Source of the DNA: an uncultured Spartobacteria bacterium
Lineage (GTDB): Bacteria > Verrucomicrobiota > Verrucomicrobiia > Chthoniobacterales > Chthoniobacteraceae
DNA length: 51,069 bases
Direction of reading: 5' to 3'
NCBI GenBank assembly: GCA_903882875.1
Contig: CAIRYQ010000078.1
Span: 1 to 51,069 of the forward strand
Of the stretch, positions 1 to 8,019 are shown in pieces. Under the pieces are notes generated by a model. That model was not told the DNA's origin. It did not search any database and was given only the letters and a program-made list of their open reading frames with translations. Made by a program: the position numbers and the translations under genes. The first letter of the stretch is position 1. Every line of letters starts with the position of its first letter.

Positions 1-1
1 C

Positions 2-325
2 ATCCCCGGCGTGCCCACCGTCGCGCAAGTCCTCCGCGCGCTCATGAGCGTGCTGCCCTTCGACGCCATCAACACCATGGGCATCCCCGCCGATGATCCG
101 TATGCGAAATTCGGCGAGCCGCCCGTGTGGAAGGAACTGCGCGCCATCGCCGCCGAAGCCGGCGCGAGCAAGGGTGCGGATCGCACCGAGGTCACCATCG
201 AGCCGATTTCCAAGTGGGACTTCTACAAGGCCGTCGAGTCGTCCGACCACGTGCTCACGATCCAGACCGCCGACCAGGCGCTGTGGGCGAATGTGCTGCT
301 CACCGTCGGCGTCCGCACGACGTAG
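2..325 (+). CDS. RbsD/FucU-family mutarotase, 3' part only
   Basis: This reading frame is open from the window edge and ends in TAG, so only the C-terminal 107 or so residues are visible. The end of the protein, with DFYKAVESSDHVLTIQT followed by ANVLLTVGV, matches the conserved C-terminus of the RbsD/FucU fold, where E. coli FucU has an FYERAQKAFAIVITGE stretch and GNILLKKGV. That family interconverts sugar anomers (fucose mutarotase or ribose pyranase) in the cytosol. The insert containing PVWKELRAIAAEAG matches the variable middle of FucU. The substrate cannot be decided because the N-terminal half with the catalytic His lies outside. A GTG at 11 could start a shorter product, but nothing favours it over an upstream start. 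Confidence 0.7.
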   Translation: MPGVPTVAQVLRALMSVLPFDAINTMGIPADDPYAKFGEPPVWKELRAIAAEAGASKGADRTEVTIEPISKWDFYKAVESSDHVLTIQTADQALWANVLLTVGVRTT

Positions 326-691
326 CGCGGCGCGCGGATGCCACACTCACGCAGGCTCACAGCTTTTGCGGACAAAGTGTCGAGGTACAACAGTTAGGCG
401 TTGCAGATGTTGGGAAAACACAGTGCATAATGGAACTACCAAAAACGCCACCACGGCTTCGGCAATTGCTGTTCGGGTGGATGTGGCTGGTCTCCGTCGC
501 ACCCAATGGCTTCGACTGGGCATGCCTCAACAGCCTGAAGACACAGCGCAATCTCTTCGGGTGTCTCCGGCTGCTGATAGACTTAATAATGCCCACCCTC
601 GTCGTCGCGTTTGAAGTTCTTGGGGCATAGATGGGCGCAGAGGTCATGGTCGAGGCATTGATCATCGACGTAGAACCCGGAACGCGGTGCG
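326..691. other. Gene-poor gap
   Basis: Open frames here, on both strands, are short and lack recognisable motifs or a codon pattern like the neighbours. Base composition is less GC-rich around 360-600 than in the flanking genes, so this may be decayed coding DNA or a long intergenic space. I see no tRNA, strong hairpin or repeat in it. Confidence 0.5.
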
Positions 692-895
692 ATGACGGAT
701 GCGATGACTCCGAAGGAAACCGAGCTGCTCAAGCTTCTCGCCGACAGTTACAGCAACAAGATGGCGCATTTCCTCGGCATCAGCGAGAGCACGGTGGCAA
801 ACCGCAGCGACAGCCTCATGCACAAGCTGGACGTGCATGACCCGCAGGGCCTCACGCGCGCCGCCGTGAGGCTGGGGCTGGTGGACTGCGGCTAA
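692..895 (+). CDS. Orphan LuxR-type HTH DNA-binding protein
   Basis: The 67-aa product is almost entirely a LuxR/GerE helix-turn-helix: MTPKETELLKLLADSYSNK, then LGISESTVANRSDSLMHKL and a C-terminal AAVRLGLV helix. This is the DNA-binding half of NarL-type response regulators. A stop codon lies in frame at 671, so no receiver domain is attached. It is either a free-standing HTH protein or the tail of a broken regulator. ATG at 692 or 704 could be the start. In the recognition helix the usual K-N-H is replaced by A-N-R. Its TAA overlaps the stop of the convergent WavE-like gene at 892. Confidence 0.6.
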   Translation: MTDAMTPKETELLKLLADSYSNKMAHFLGISESTVANRSDSLMHKLDVHDPQGLTRAAVRLGLVDCG

Positions 896-1866
896 CTCCC
901 CGCTGCCGGGCTCCCGCCTCTCCTTTCTCGCCAAAAATCCCTCAGCTTCACGAGCGGGCACAGCATCCGTTTCAGCCACGCCTCAAAGTCGGGTGCAGGC
1001 CGGAATGAGGGATCGCAAAAGCGGGCATATAACCGCTGCCATTCGCCGATAGTGTAATGGGATACCTTAGCGAGGCCGCCATGATGATGGAACTTATGCA
1101 CGTACACTCCGAGCTGGCCCAGGCTCGCCAGGACATAGTTGTTAGCCAGATAGAGATCGTGCAGCCGTCGCATTGTGGGGACGGGCTGGATCAAGTCCGA
1201 ACAGGGCAAATGGATGTGACCATGCAGAAAACTCGCGTGCAGGTATTGCTCCTGAGTTTGCCGGGCCTGAAAATCGGCCCTGGCCCGCTCGGGGTCGTCC
1301 GGCGCAAACTCCTCCGGCACGCAGCGCACAGGGGGCATCGGGCTGGAGAAAAGACTCAGCAAGTCATCGGTCCGTCCGAAGAAAAACAGGTCGCTGATAT
1401 GGAAGAGCCTCGGCTCCAACCGGTCCGGGTTCCATGAAATAAATGTGGGAACGACCATACGTTCCTGAAACAGCCGGAGATCATCGCTCCTTGCGGGATA
1501 CCGCTGCTGGAGTTCCATGAATGCCGTGCTGCGCAGTTCCGCGTCCGCGCGGAGCTTGATGGCATAGGGACGGGTGGCTTCGCGAAGTCCCGCACGGGTG
1601 GACACCATCTGGCGGCGGATGTTAGCCGCCGGCTTCAAGACGCCGCCCTCCATTCGGATATTTTCACCGGGGTCCTCGTTTTCGAGCACGCGATCCGACG
1701 CCAATCCGGAAAAATCCGCGCCTCTCCAAGTCGAGAGGATCACTTCGGCACCCGGAAGATGATGTCGCACAGAGGCGATGCAGCGCAGGGTGCTTCCGCG
1801 ATCGTCCGCAGAGGCCGCCCGAAAAACTGGCCCCTGCACGATTACGGAAATGTGTTCGGGATTCAT
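892..1866 (-). CDS. WavE-like lipopolysaccharide/surface glycan synthesis protein
   Basis: The 324-aa protein has the hallmarks of the WavE family: an N-terminal SVIVQGPVF, then EVILSTWRGADF, NIRRQMVSTRAGL and YAIKLRADAEL, a nucleotide-sugar-fold arrangement with an acidic RADAE in the position of a glycosyltransferase DxD. WavE is a lipopolysaccharide-core synthesis protein in Vibrio, and relatives occur in O-antigen and capsule clusters. A longer frame opens at 1974, but ATG at 1866 is preferred because it overlaps the flippase stop in an ATGA, which is typical translational coupling. It is the last gene of the eight-gene operon. No signal peptide or membrane helix is seen, so the protein should act at the cytosolic membrane face. 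Donor and acceptor are unknown. Confidence 0.75.
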   Translation of the reverse strand: MNPEHISVIVQGPVFRAASADDRGSTLRCIASVRHHLPGAEVILSTWRGADFSGLASDRVLENEDPGENIRMEGGVLKPAANIRRQMVSTRAGLREATRPYAIKLRADAELRSTAFMELQQRYPARSDDLRLFQERMVVPTFISWNPDRLEPRLFHISDLFFFGRTDDLLSLFSSPMPPVRCVPEEFAPDDPERARADFQARQTQEQYLHASFLHGHIHLPCSDLIQPVPTMRRLHDLYLANNYVLASLGQLGVYVHKFHHHGGLAKVSHYTIGEWQRLYARFCDPSFRPAPDFEAWLKRMLCPLVKLRDFWRERRGGSPAAGS

Positions 1867-3089
1867 GGGGCGTTTTTCGGGCAGAGTGACTTTGCAAACA
1901 GGGCGCCGGAAAGGGATTCGATGGAAAAGGCTGCTATGATCGCCCAGGCAGCCGCGACGGCGCCTTTCTCCCACGATATGATGCTAATGAGACAACATGC
2001 TATAAAGCCCATGCTTCGAGACATGATGAACGAACGTTCCTTGCGCGCCGATCCCAGCACGGAGCCAGCGAGCGAAGCCCAGCCGAATACCAGCGGGAAG
2101 ACCGCCAAAATACATAGGAGCTGGATATCGAGTGGCTGCTGATGCCCAAGATAGTAAACTAACATTGCCCCGATGGACAAACAGCAAAGGCTGCCCAAGA
2201 GCCCGGCACCGGTCACAACACCCGCGCCGCTCCGGATCAGGGGGCGCACGGGAGTCCCGCGGTGGAATGCATTCACCAGTGAAGGCTGGAGAGACTGCAC
2301 ATAGAGCGTGGCGGCGAGGGCGAACGGTGCCAGATATTTGGAATATACCGAATAGCGGCCGATTTCCGCGAATGCGTGATGATACCCCATGATGAAAATC
2401 GGAATCACTCCGATGAGGTTTCCAGTCAGATCGAGGAAAAAGAAAGCGGGAGCCGCATCAAGGAGGTGCCGCCAAGGATAGCGAATCTTCCAGCCGACCC
2501 GGAGGATGCGACGCCACTGCCATAACAGCGAAAGCAGGATGACGATGGCTCCTGTTCCATAGGCCAGGGCAATCCCGAATGGATTCGGATGGCACGGGAC
2601 GATGATGATGACGAGGGCGAGCACGAAAACCGAGCGCGCAGTGGATGTCCAAAAATCCAGCCACGCCTTGTGCCGGGCGCGGTGCCATCCATTTCCAACG
2701 CGGAGAAATGACTCCACGGTGGCGGTGGCCGCGACTGCACCGAAGAGGCCCGGCGGGACCGGAAAGATGCCCAATATCACCAGTAGCCACATCACCGCAA
2801 GACTCGCAGAGATTCCTCCCAGTCGAATCAACAGCACCCTGGGAAGAGCCCCGCATGCGTGCCTGACAGGCATGCTGAATTCCCGGAAGGCGATGGCATC
2901 GGTGCCGACATGGCCCACGATAAGTGCGACTCCGATGAGCCCCAGGGCGTATTGATAGAGCCCGAATTGATCGTTTCCCAAGGCCCTGATGATGATTGAA
3001 ATCGTGACTAGGTTGAATCCCTGGGTGACAAAGGTCGTCTTGCCATAGATGAGCGCACGAAGGATTGCAGGATCAGGCTTGAGGCGCAT
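1863..3089 (-). CDS. Wzx-like polysaccharide flippase
   Basis: This 408-aa protein is highly hydrophobic, with about 10-12 predicted membrane segments, for example LGLIGVALIVGHVGTDAIAF near residues 50-70 and SLAVMWLLVILGIF near 100. It starts with RALIYGKTTFVTQGFNLVT, typical of the MATE-like polysaccharide-transporter (Wzx/RfbX) superfamily that moves lipid-linked glycan units across the inner membrane. Assignment rests on topology, length and operon position rather than on a diagnostic motif. The start overlaps the methyltransferase end by 17 bases and the stop overlaps the WavE-like start by 4. No Wzy polymerase or chain-length regulator is present in the operon. Confidence 0.75.
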   Translation of the reverse strand: MRLKPDPAILRALIYGKTTFVTQGFNLVTISIIIRALGNDQFGLYQYALGLIGVALIVGHVGTDAIAFREFSMPVRHACGALPRVLLIRLGGISASLAVMWLLVILGIFPVPPGLFGAVAATATVESFLRVGNGWHRARHKAWLDFWTSTARSVFVLALVIIIVPCHPNPFGIALAYGTGAIVILLSLLWQWRRILRVGWKIRYPWRHLLDAAPAFFFLDLTGNLIGVIPIFIMGYHHAFAEIGRYSVYSKYLAPFALAATLYVQSLQPSLVNAFHRGTPVRPLIRSGAGVVTGAGLLGSLCCLSIGAMLVYYLGHQQPLDIQLLCILAVFPLVFGWASLAGSVLGSARKERSFIMSRSMGFIACCLISIISWEKGAVAAAWAIIAAFSIESLSGALFAKSLCPKNAP

Positions 3090-3966
3090 TGATGACGGCT
3101 GGTGTCAATGGCTTCACGCCCGTAAAGAAGATCCAGTTAGGGTGATAGTCCCCGGGGCCAGTCGGTCTAATCCAGCATTCAAAATCCGTGAAGCCAATCG
3201 CGGCCAGATCGCCTCCGACTTCATCGGGTGAGGCGATTGCCACATCGCAGCCCCGGTTAGTTGCCGCAGCTTGGACAAAATTTGCGCGGTATGGGACGGT
3301 CTGCGGGGATGGCACGCCAAACCCCATCTGGATGCTGAGTCGTCCGCCGGGCCTGAGGCATTCGAACAGGCTGCGCAAGATGGAGAACCTCACGTCATAG
3401 ACACAGATGTGTTGCAGGCAGATGGTGGAAAATGCAAAGTCGTAGGCGGCTTTCGGTGCCTCTCCGCAGTCCATGCCGTCGGTGAGAAACAGATTGGGCA
3501 TCTTTGCCCTGAGGATCTGGCCTTCGAGGAAGGTCCGGGCATTTTGGAGGTTCGTTGCGGAAATATCAACCCCGTCAATCCGTGCGAAGCTGTCCGTCCA
3601 ACGGCGGATATTTCGCCCCGGTCCGCATCCGTATTCGATTGCAGTCCACGAGTTCCCAGGCGGGACATATTTCATGAGGTACGTGCCGAAATCCTCCCAT
3701 TCGTCGTGCTGTCTCCAGGAACCCACGACGAAATCTCCATCAATCAACCCGGGCTCCACATGATCCGCTGCGGCGAATGCCTCATAGGTGGACTTTTGCA
3801 TCCGGACATAGTCGTCCGGGGATCGCTGGGTGAAGCGTGCCTTCAGCCGTTGAATTCGCGCCAGCACGCTTCGGATGATCGGGAGTCCGTGGAGCGTTTG
3901 CCTGAGTAGAATCCGATCACGGGGTTCCGAGGAACGGACGAGTCGGATCAGTTCGGCGAATTTCAT
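3073..3966 (-). CDS. Class I SAM-dependent methyltransferase
   Basis: The 297-aa protein carries the SAM-binding motif I, AIEYGCGPGRNIRRW, around residues 109-123, then an acidic motif II in IDGVDISATNLQNAR and a motif IV/V region, YDFAFSTICLQHI and LRPGGRLSI. This is the standard Rossmann methyltransferase layout. The N-terminal 100 residues are a helical extension. Lying between sugar nucleotidyltransferases and the flippase, it probably methylates a sugar or phosphoryl decoration on the glycan (inference). It begins 36 bases after the upstream nucleotidyltransferase, the largest gap in the operon. Confidence 0.8.
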   Translation of the reverse strand: MKFAELIRLVRSSEPRDRILLRQTLHGLPIIRSVLARIQRLKARFTQRSPDDYVRMQKSTYEAFAAADHVEPGLIDGDFVVGSWRQHDEWEDFGTYLMKYVPPGNSWTAIEYGCGPGRNIRRWTDSFARIDGVDISATNLQNARTFLEGQILRAKMPNLFLTDGMDCGEAPKAAYDFAFSTICLQHICVYDVRFSILRSLFECLRPGGRLSIQMGFGVPSPQTVPYRANFVQAAATNRGCDVAIASPDEVGGDLAAIGFTDFECWIRPTGPGDYHPNWIFFTGVKPLTPAVINAPQA

Positions 3967-4002
3967 GAAAAGTTGTCAGGATCGGTGCCGGGGCCCCGTG
4001 GC

Positions 4003-4770
4003 TCATGCACGGTCATATGCCGATTTTTTGTAAAAGGCGGTGTTCCGAAAGATAGCCAAGTCTTCCGGTGTGCCGAGGCCGTGCATGGTGTCGAATTCCT
4101 CGCCGATGCGGTGGACGATGACTTTCTTATGTTCTGCGATGAGCTGGTTATAAGTCGGGGCGACGTAGAATTCTCCGTTCACGCGGAAGTTAGCCGCAAT
4201 CATCGCATCGGCGGCGCGGACATAGTCGGAGCCGCGCTGGAAGTTATAGATTCCGACGGTGGCTTCGTTGCTGACGACCTGCTTTTCCACCACTTCGGAG
4301 ACGGTGCCGTCGGCGCGCAGGCGGGCGTAGGACCATTTAGGATGGTCGGAGCCGAAGGTCATGATCCAGCCGTCCACGGCAGGGTCGTCGCCGGCGGCGA
4401 GGTATTGGTCTATGGCGACCTCGACGACCTGATCGCTGTTGGCGATCATGAGGGGGGCGTCGGAATCAATGATGTCGCGTGCGAGGAGGACGGTGCAGGC
4501 GGCGCCTTCGGTGACGGTTTTCACCGGGATGATGTTTGCACCGGGGCATATTTCGCACAGCCGGGGTGCGAGGGTGGGATAGCGTTCGAGATGCTCGGCG
4601 AGGCAGATGAAGGTGAAGACGTGCGGGCGCTGCGGACGGATGTTATTGATGACCCATTGGATCATGGGCTGTCCGCCGACGGGAATGAGCGGCTTTGGAT
4701 CGGTGAAGCCGGCGTGTGCGAAACGTGAGCCGCGACCGGCCATGGGGATGACGATTTGCAATGGTTTCAT
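4003..4770 (-). CDS. Sugar/alditol nucleotidyltransferase, second tandem copy
   Basis: The 255-aa protein starts LQIVIPMAGRGSRFAHAG with the family signature G-x-G-x-R-F, followed by DPKPLIPVGGQPMI, where the Lys binds the NTP phosphate. APLMIANSDQ supplies the metal-binding Asp. This is the NTP_transferase fold used to activate sugar or polyol phosphates as nucleoside diphosphate derivatives. ATG at 4770 was chosen because it overlaps the upstream paralogue's stop by four bases, and a longer upstream extension of the frame looks non-coding. It lacks the C-terminal beta-helix of glucose-1-phosphate enzymes, suggesting a short cytidylyl- or uridylyl-type enzyme. The substrate is unknown. Confidence 0.8.
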   Translation of the reverse strand: MKPLQIVIPMAGRGSRFAHAGFTDPKPLIPVGGQPMIQWVINNIRPQRPHVFTFICLAEHLERYPTLAPRLCEICPGANIIPVKTVTEGAACTVLLARDIIDSDAPLMIANSDQVVEVAIDQYLAAGDDPAVDGWIMTFGSDHPKWSYARLRADGTVSEVVEKQVVSNEATVGIYNFQRGSDYVRAADAMIAANFRVNGEFYVAPTYNQLIAEHKKVIVHRIGEEFDTMHGLGTPEDLAIFRNTAFYKKSAYDRA

Positions 4771-5513
4771 CGGCCGGGGATGGTGCCTGCGCGCTGGCGT
4801 TGTACGAAGTCGTCGAAGTCTTCGGGTGTGCCGAGGCTGTGCATGGTGCCATCGGGCAGGTGGTGGGCGACGACGCGCTGGCCTGCGAGGATGAGTTCGT
4901 TGTACACGGGTGCGACGAAGAACTGCCCGGCGGTGGTGAGGCCCTTGCTGACGATGCTTTCGGCGGCTTTGAAAAATGTCCCGGCGGTGCGGAAATAGTA
5001 GAGCCCCGCAGTGGCCTGACGGCTGATAGGACGCTTTTCGGCGACGGCGGTGACTTGCCCGACGGCGTCCGTCTTCACAAAGGACCAGCGCGGGTGAGTG
5101 GCGCCGAAGGTGAGGATGCAGCCGTCCACGCCCGGCTCGCGGCACGCGGCGTAGTAGGCGGAGAGATCGCTGGCGATGAACTGGTCGCCGTTGGCGATGA
5201 GAAGTTCGGCGTCGGGATCGAGGTCGTCCACGGCGAGGAGGACGGAGCAGAGCGCGCCGGCGGTCTCATTTTCCAGCGGGATGATCCCGCAGCCCGGCGA
5301 GAGGAGACGGAGCATGTCGCCGAGGTAAAATTTCGTGAGGTGCTCCTTGCGGCAGATGAAGACGAAGCGGTGCGGCTGCGGTGGCGCGAGGTTGCGGAGG
5401 ACAACCTCGATCATGGACTCCTTGCCGATTTCGATCAGCGGCTTGGGAAAAGTGTAGCCGCGTTCCTGAAAGCGTTCGGCGCGGCCGGCGAGCGGGATGA
5501 CGATCTGGAGCAT
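4767..5513 (-). CDS. Sugar/alditol nucleotidyltransferase, first tandem copy
   Basis: The 248-aa product is a clear paralogue of the next gene. Both share the LQIVIP-AGR-RF start, a PKPLI loop, the IAN-DQ metal site, a DG-x-LTFG segment followed by HP-x-WS, and the GTPED near the C-terminus. The glycine-rich loop here is GRAERF, so it lacks the second canonical Gly found in the neighbour's GRGSRF. The stop of this gene and the start of the next overlap as ATGA, and its own ATG overlaps the HAD gene's TAA by one base. Two adjacent copies imply two activated precursors or a heteromeric enzyme (inference). Confidence 0.8.
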   Translation of the reverse strand: MLQIVIPLAGRAERFQERGYTFPKPLIEIGKESMIEVVLRNLAPPQPHRFVFICRKEHLTKFYLGDMLRLLSPGCGIIPLENETAGALCSVLLAVDDLDPDAELLIANGDQFIASDLSAYYAACREPGVDGCILTFGATHPRWSFVKTDAVGQVTAVAEKRPISRQATAGLYYFRTAGTFFKAAESIVSKGLTTAGQFFVAPVYNELILAGQRVVAHHLPDGTMHSLGTPEDFDDFVQRQRAGTIPGR

Positions 5514-6154
5514 TACGCGGCCTCCTTTTTTCCCTGCTCGATGTCGGCGATGAATCGGCGGATGCGCTCGTATTCCACCTCGCCGAAGCCGCTCACGCGG
5601 CAGAGGTGGCCGCCTGCGCGCCGCGCGGCCTCGGCACCGTGGTCGGCGTCTTCGACGATCACCGTTTCGCCGGGAGCTAGTTGCAGGGCGGACATCGCAT
5701 TGAGGTACATCTCAGGGTCGGGCTTCGGGTGTTGCACGTCCTCGTTGCTCACGAGGACTTCAAATTGATCGAGGATGCCGCTGCCGCGCAGCATGAGTTC
5801 GAGGCTGTCGCGGATGGAATTCGAGCAGCAGCCGAGCCGGTAGCCGTCGCGGCGGAGCTGGCGGATCATGTATTCCTTTTCAAAGACGGGCGTGCATTGC
5901 CGCAGGATTTCCTCGCGGGTAAATTTCTGCTTGATGCGGTTGATCATCGTGTGGAGCCCGCGCGGGAGGCCCTTTTCGACGGAGAGCATCTCGAGTTTTT
6001 TGCGGGTTGGCAGGCCGTTGTAGATGGTGAGGTGCTCGTAACGGGCGATGGTGTAGCCGAAGAGCGCGAGCGCGCGGTTGAGCGCGTCGTAGTGCCATTC
6101 CGTGGCATCCACGAGCACGCCGTCGAGGTCGAATAAGACGGCTTTGATCTTCAT
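5513..6154 (-). CDS. HAD-superfamily sugar-phosphate phosphatase/mutase-like hydrolase
   Basis: All four HAD motifs are present in this 213-aa protein: FDLDGVLVD with nucleophile D9 and acid/base D11, CCSNS as motif II, the Lys of HPKPDPEMY as motif III and VIVEDADHG as motif IV. An alpha-helical cap lies between motifs I and II, as in the phosphoglucomutase/phosphatase subfamily. Chosen start ATG 6154 overlaps the cupin stop by four bases. Within this operon it probably dephosphorylates or isomerises a precursor feeding the nucleotidyltransferases (inference). Confidence 0.85.
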   Translation of the reverse strand: MKIKAVLFDLDGVLVDATEWHYDALNRALALFGYTIARYEHLTIYNGLPTRKKLEMLSVEKGLPRGLHTMINRIKQKFTREEILRQCTPVFEKEYMIRQLRRDGYRLGCCSNSIRDSLELMLRGSGILDQFEVLVSNEDVQHPKPDPEMYLNAMSALQLAPGETVIVEDADHGAEAARRAGGHLCRVSGFGEVEYERIRRFIADIEQGKKEAA

Positions 6155-6489
6155 TTGGAAAACGGGCCGGGATATTTGTCGCCCGCGACTGAGGGCATCT
6201 TGACAACCGTCGTGATCGCGTCGGTGATCGCGGTGAAGTCCGTCGCCTCGCCGGGTGCGATGCGGATGATGTCGCCGGCGGTGAATTCCCGGCCGGCCAT
6301 CCGCACTCGGCCCGCGACGACGACGGTGAGTTCGACTGCGACGCGGTGATGGTGCTCCGGCTCGTGGTCGCCTGCGCGGTAATTTTTCACGGCGACCTCG
6401 ACGTCTTCGGACGGAATGAGCGTCGGCGTGAAGCGTCCGACGAACCAGCCGCCGGTGAAATCGGTGAGACGATGAAGTTCGAAGGCCAT
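6151..6489 (-). CDS. Small single-domain cupin protein
   Basis: The 112-aa protein fits a cupin barrel. Motif 1 appears as EPEHHHRVAVELTVVVAGRV, with the metal-binding His cluster and Glu, and motif 2 is seen in AGDIIRIAPGEATDF. Cupins of this kind in glycan operons are often sugar-phosphate isomerases or metal-dependent lyases, but nothing here decides the reaction. It lies 3 bases after the GDPD-like gene and overlaps the HAD gene by 4, so all three should be co-expressed. Confidence 0.7.
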   Translation of the reverse strand: MAFELHRLTDFTGGWFVGRFTPTLIPSEDVEVAVKNYRAGDHEPEHHHRVAVELTVVVAGRVRMAGREFTAGDIIRIAPGEATDFTAITDAITTVVKMPSVAGDKYPGPFSK

Positions 6490-6492
6490 GCG

Positions 6493-7167
6493 CTAGGATT
6501 GGAAAAATTCGCGGGCCTCGACGGGGAAATCCGTGCAGAGGCCGTCCACCTTCCACGCCTTGAAATCGGCCCAGCGTGCGCGGCGTTCCGCGGCGCTGAA
6601 GCCGTGCAGTTCGGGCGAGATGGCATACACTTTCCGCCCCGCGCCGTGGATGGCGGCGATCTCCTTTTGCGTGAGCCACAGTCGGTCGAATTCGTCGGCC
6701 CACACGACTTCCGCTGGAATCGCGAGACACTGCCCGAGCGGCTCGCCGCGGTCGCTCAACCGTGCCGCGAGGCGCACGCCGCTGCCGCCAGGAAGCGCGC
6801 GCACATTCCGCTGTGCCTCACCGGGAGTCCGGGGTTCGAGCAGTTCGAAGTCGAAGCAAAACGCGGCGTCGCCGAATGTGCCTTTTTGAAAAAGTCCGAC
6901 CAATTCGATTTCGTATCCGAGTTCCTTGATATTCACGGCGAGCGGCGCAGAGCGGTGCCCCGAGAACAACGCGGCATAGGTGCGCAGGTCATTCCTCTCC
7001 GAAAAAGGCGCGGGATCGTGGCTGATCACAAATCCCCGAGGCGTTCGCCGCAGATCAATTTCGAGGCCGAATCCCTGCGCAAGCGCGTCGGCGCATGCCT
7101 GGAGCGAATTCTCACGCGCCGGATCGGGACCGCTGAGATTGGCGCGATGGGCGAGGATTTCGATCAT
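6493..7167 (-). CDS. Glycerophosphodiester phosphodiesterase-like protein of a glycan operon
   Basis: The 224-aa protein begins EILAHRANLSGPDPARENSL, containing the GDPD catalytic HR and E-N signature. It continues with GFGLEIDLRR and FVISHDP, which provide the other metal ligands and catalytic His. This is a TIM-barrel GDPD, somewhat short for the family, without a signal peptide and so probably cytosolic. It is the first gene of the operon. Cytosolic GDPD-like enzymes in capsule clusters are thought to act on activated glycerol-phosphate-type precursors. That role here is inference from context. Confidence 0.75.
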   Translation of the reverse strand: MIEILAHRANLSGPDPARENSLQACADALAQGFGLEIDLRRTPRGFVISHDPAPFSERNDLRTYAALFSGHRSAPLAVNIKELGYEIELVGLFQKGTFGDAAFCFDFELLEPRTPGEAQRNVRALPGGSGVRLAARLSDRGEPLGQCLAIPAEVVWADEFDRLWLTQKEIAAIHGAGRKVYAISPELHGFSAAERRARWADFKAWKVDGLCTDFPVEAREFFQS

Positions 7168-7245
7168 GAAAATGAACCGCGGATATTTTCGGCTGCATGG
7201 AGGTTGGCAAACGGGAAAGCGGTCGGAGATGCTTTCAGTTGTCTG

Positions 7246-7824
7246 CTATTTTGGAGACGCAAGGACGCCGCGACCGGTCATCTGAGGCGTACCGTTGGGA
7301 TAAGTGTTCTTCGGCCAGAAATGCTCCACCTGCAACTGGCCCAGCCTGATGCTCAATCGTTCAATTTCGAACTCCGCGAGTTCGAGAAGGAGATGCTGGC
7401 CCTGCCGGGAGATCCGGGCCTTCTTCGGCGTCAACTTTTCACCATTTTCCTCATCCCAGGTGACTGTCCCATCCGCGGAGATCGAGTAGTGGCGCGTGCG
7501 CCCGTTGTTGAAAGTGATTTTCCAGTCCCCGGCCAGGCGGGCCACATCGCCGCCGGCGGCTGAGAGGTTCTTAATGCGGTCAATTTCCTCCTGAACCACG
7601 AGGGCGACCCGTACATCGCCGCGCGCGCCCAAGCTGCGCTTGAGCGACTCCAATTTTAAGAGATACCGGTCGCGGATCGGGCGGAGGGCAAACTCCACGT
7701 CCCGTTCGTAGGAAGCCTTTGCCTGAGTGAATTCCGGAGGCAGCTCCTCGGCGAACACCTGCCAGACCGTGGAAAGGAGCACGATGAGCAGCACGATGAC
7801 TGAGTGAAGGCGCGGGGTGATCAT
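7246..7824 (-). CDS. Secreted protein of unknown function
   Basis: The 192-aa product starts with a Sec signal peptide, a hydrophobic VIVLLIVLLSTVWQ followed by VFA-EE around residues 23-26. It then has a charged helical region (residues 28-95, rich in ER, KLE and RIK) and ends in a beta-rich segment, GDWKITFNNGRTRHY and GTVTWDEENG. I recognise the architecture as common in Verrucomicrobia but know no function for it. It is divergent from the haem protein gene at 8020, and their promoters must lie in the 195-bp gap between them. Confidence 0.65.
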   Translation of the reverse strand: MITPRLHSVIVLLIVLLSTVWQVFAEELPPEFTQAKASYERDVEFALRPIRDRYLLKLESLKRSLGARGDVRVALVVQEEIDRIKNLSAAGGDVARLAGDWKITFNNGRTRHYSISADGTVTWDEENGEKLTPKKARISRQGQHLLLELAEFEIERLSIRLGQLQVEHFWPKNTYPNGTPQMTGRGVLASPK

Positions 7825-8019
7825 TCCGGCATTGGATAGCCGTGGCGATGTCCGCCGTCAATCACGGGCGGGTCGGGCCGCCGAGATGCGGGGATTGCGT
7901 TGCGGGGGCAAGTCTGCAATGACCCACGCCCCGCAAAACGCGCCGGTGCTGCATTGGCACTAAGCCGACGCGTTCATGCGGGTTCATCCCGCGCAATTCC
8001 TGATTCACTAATAAATCCC

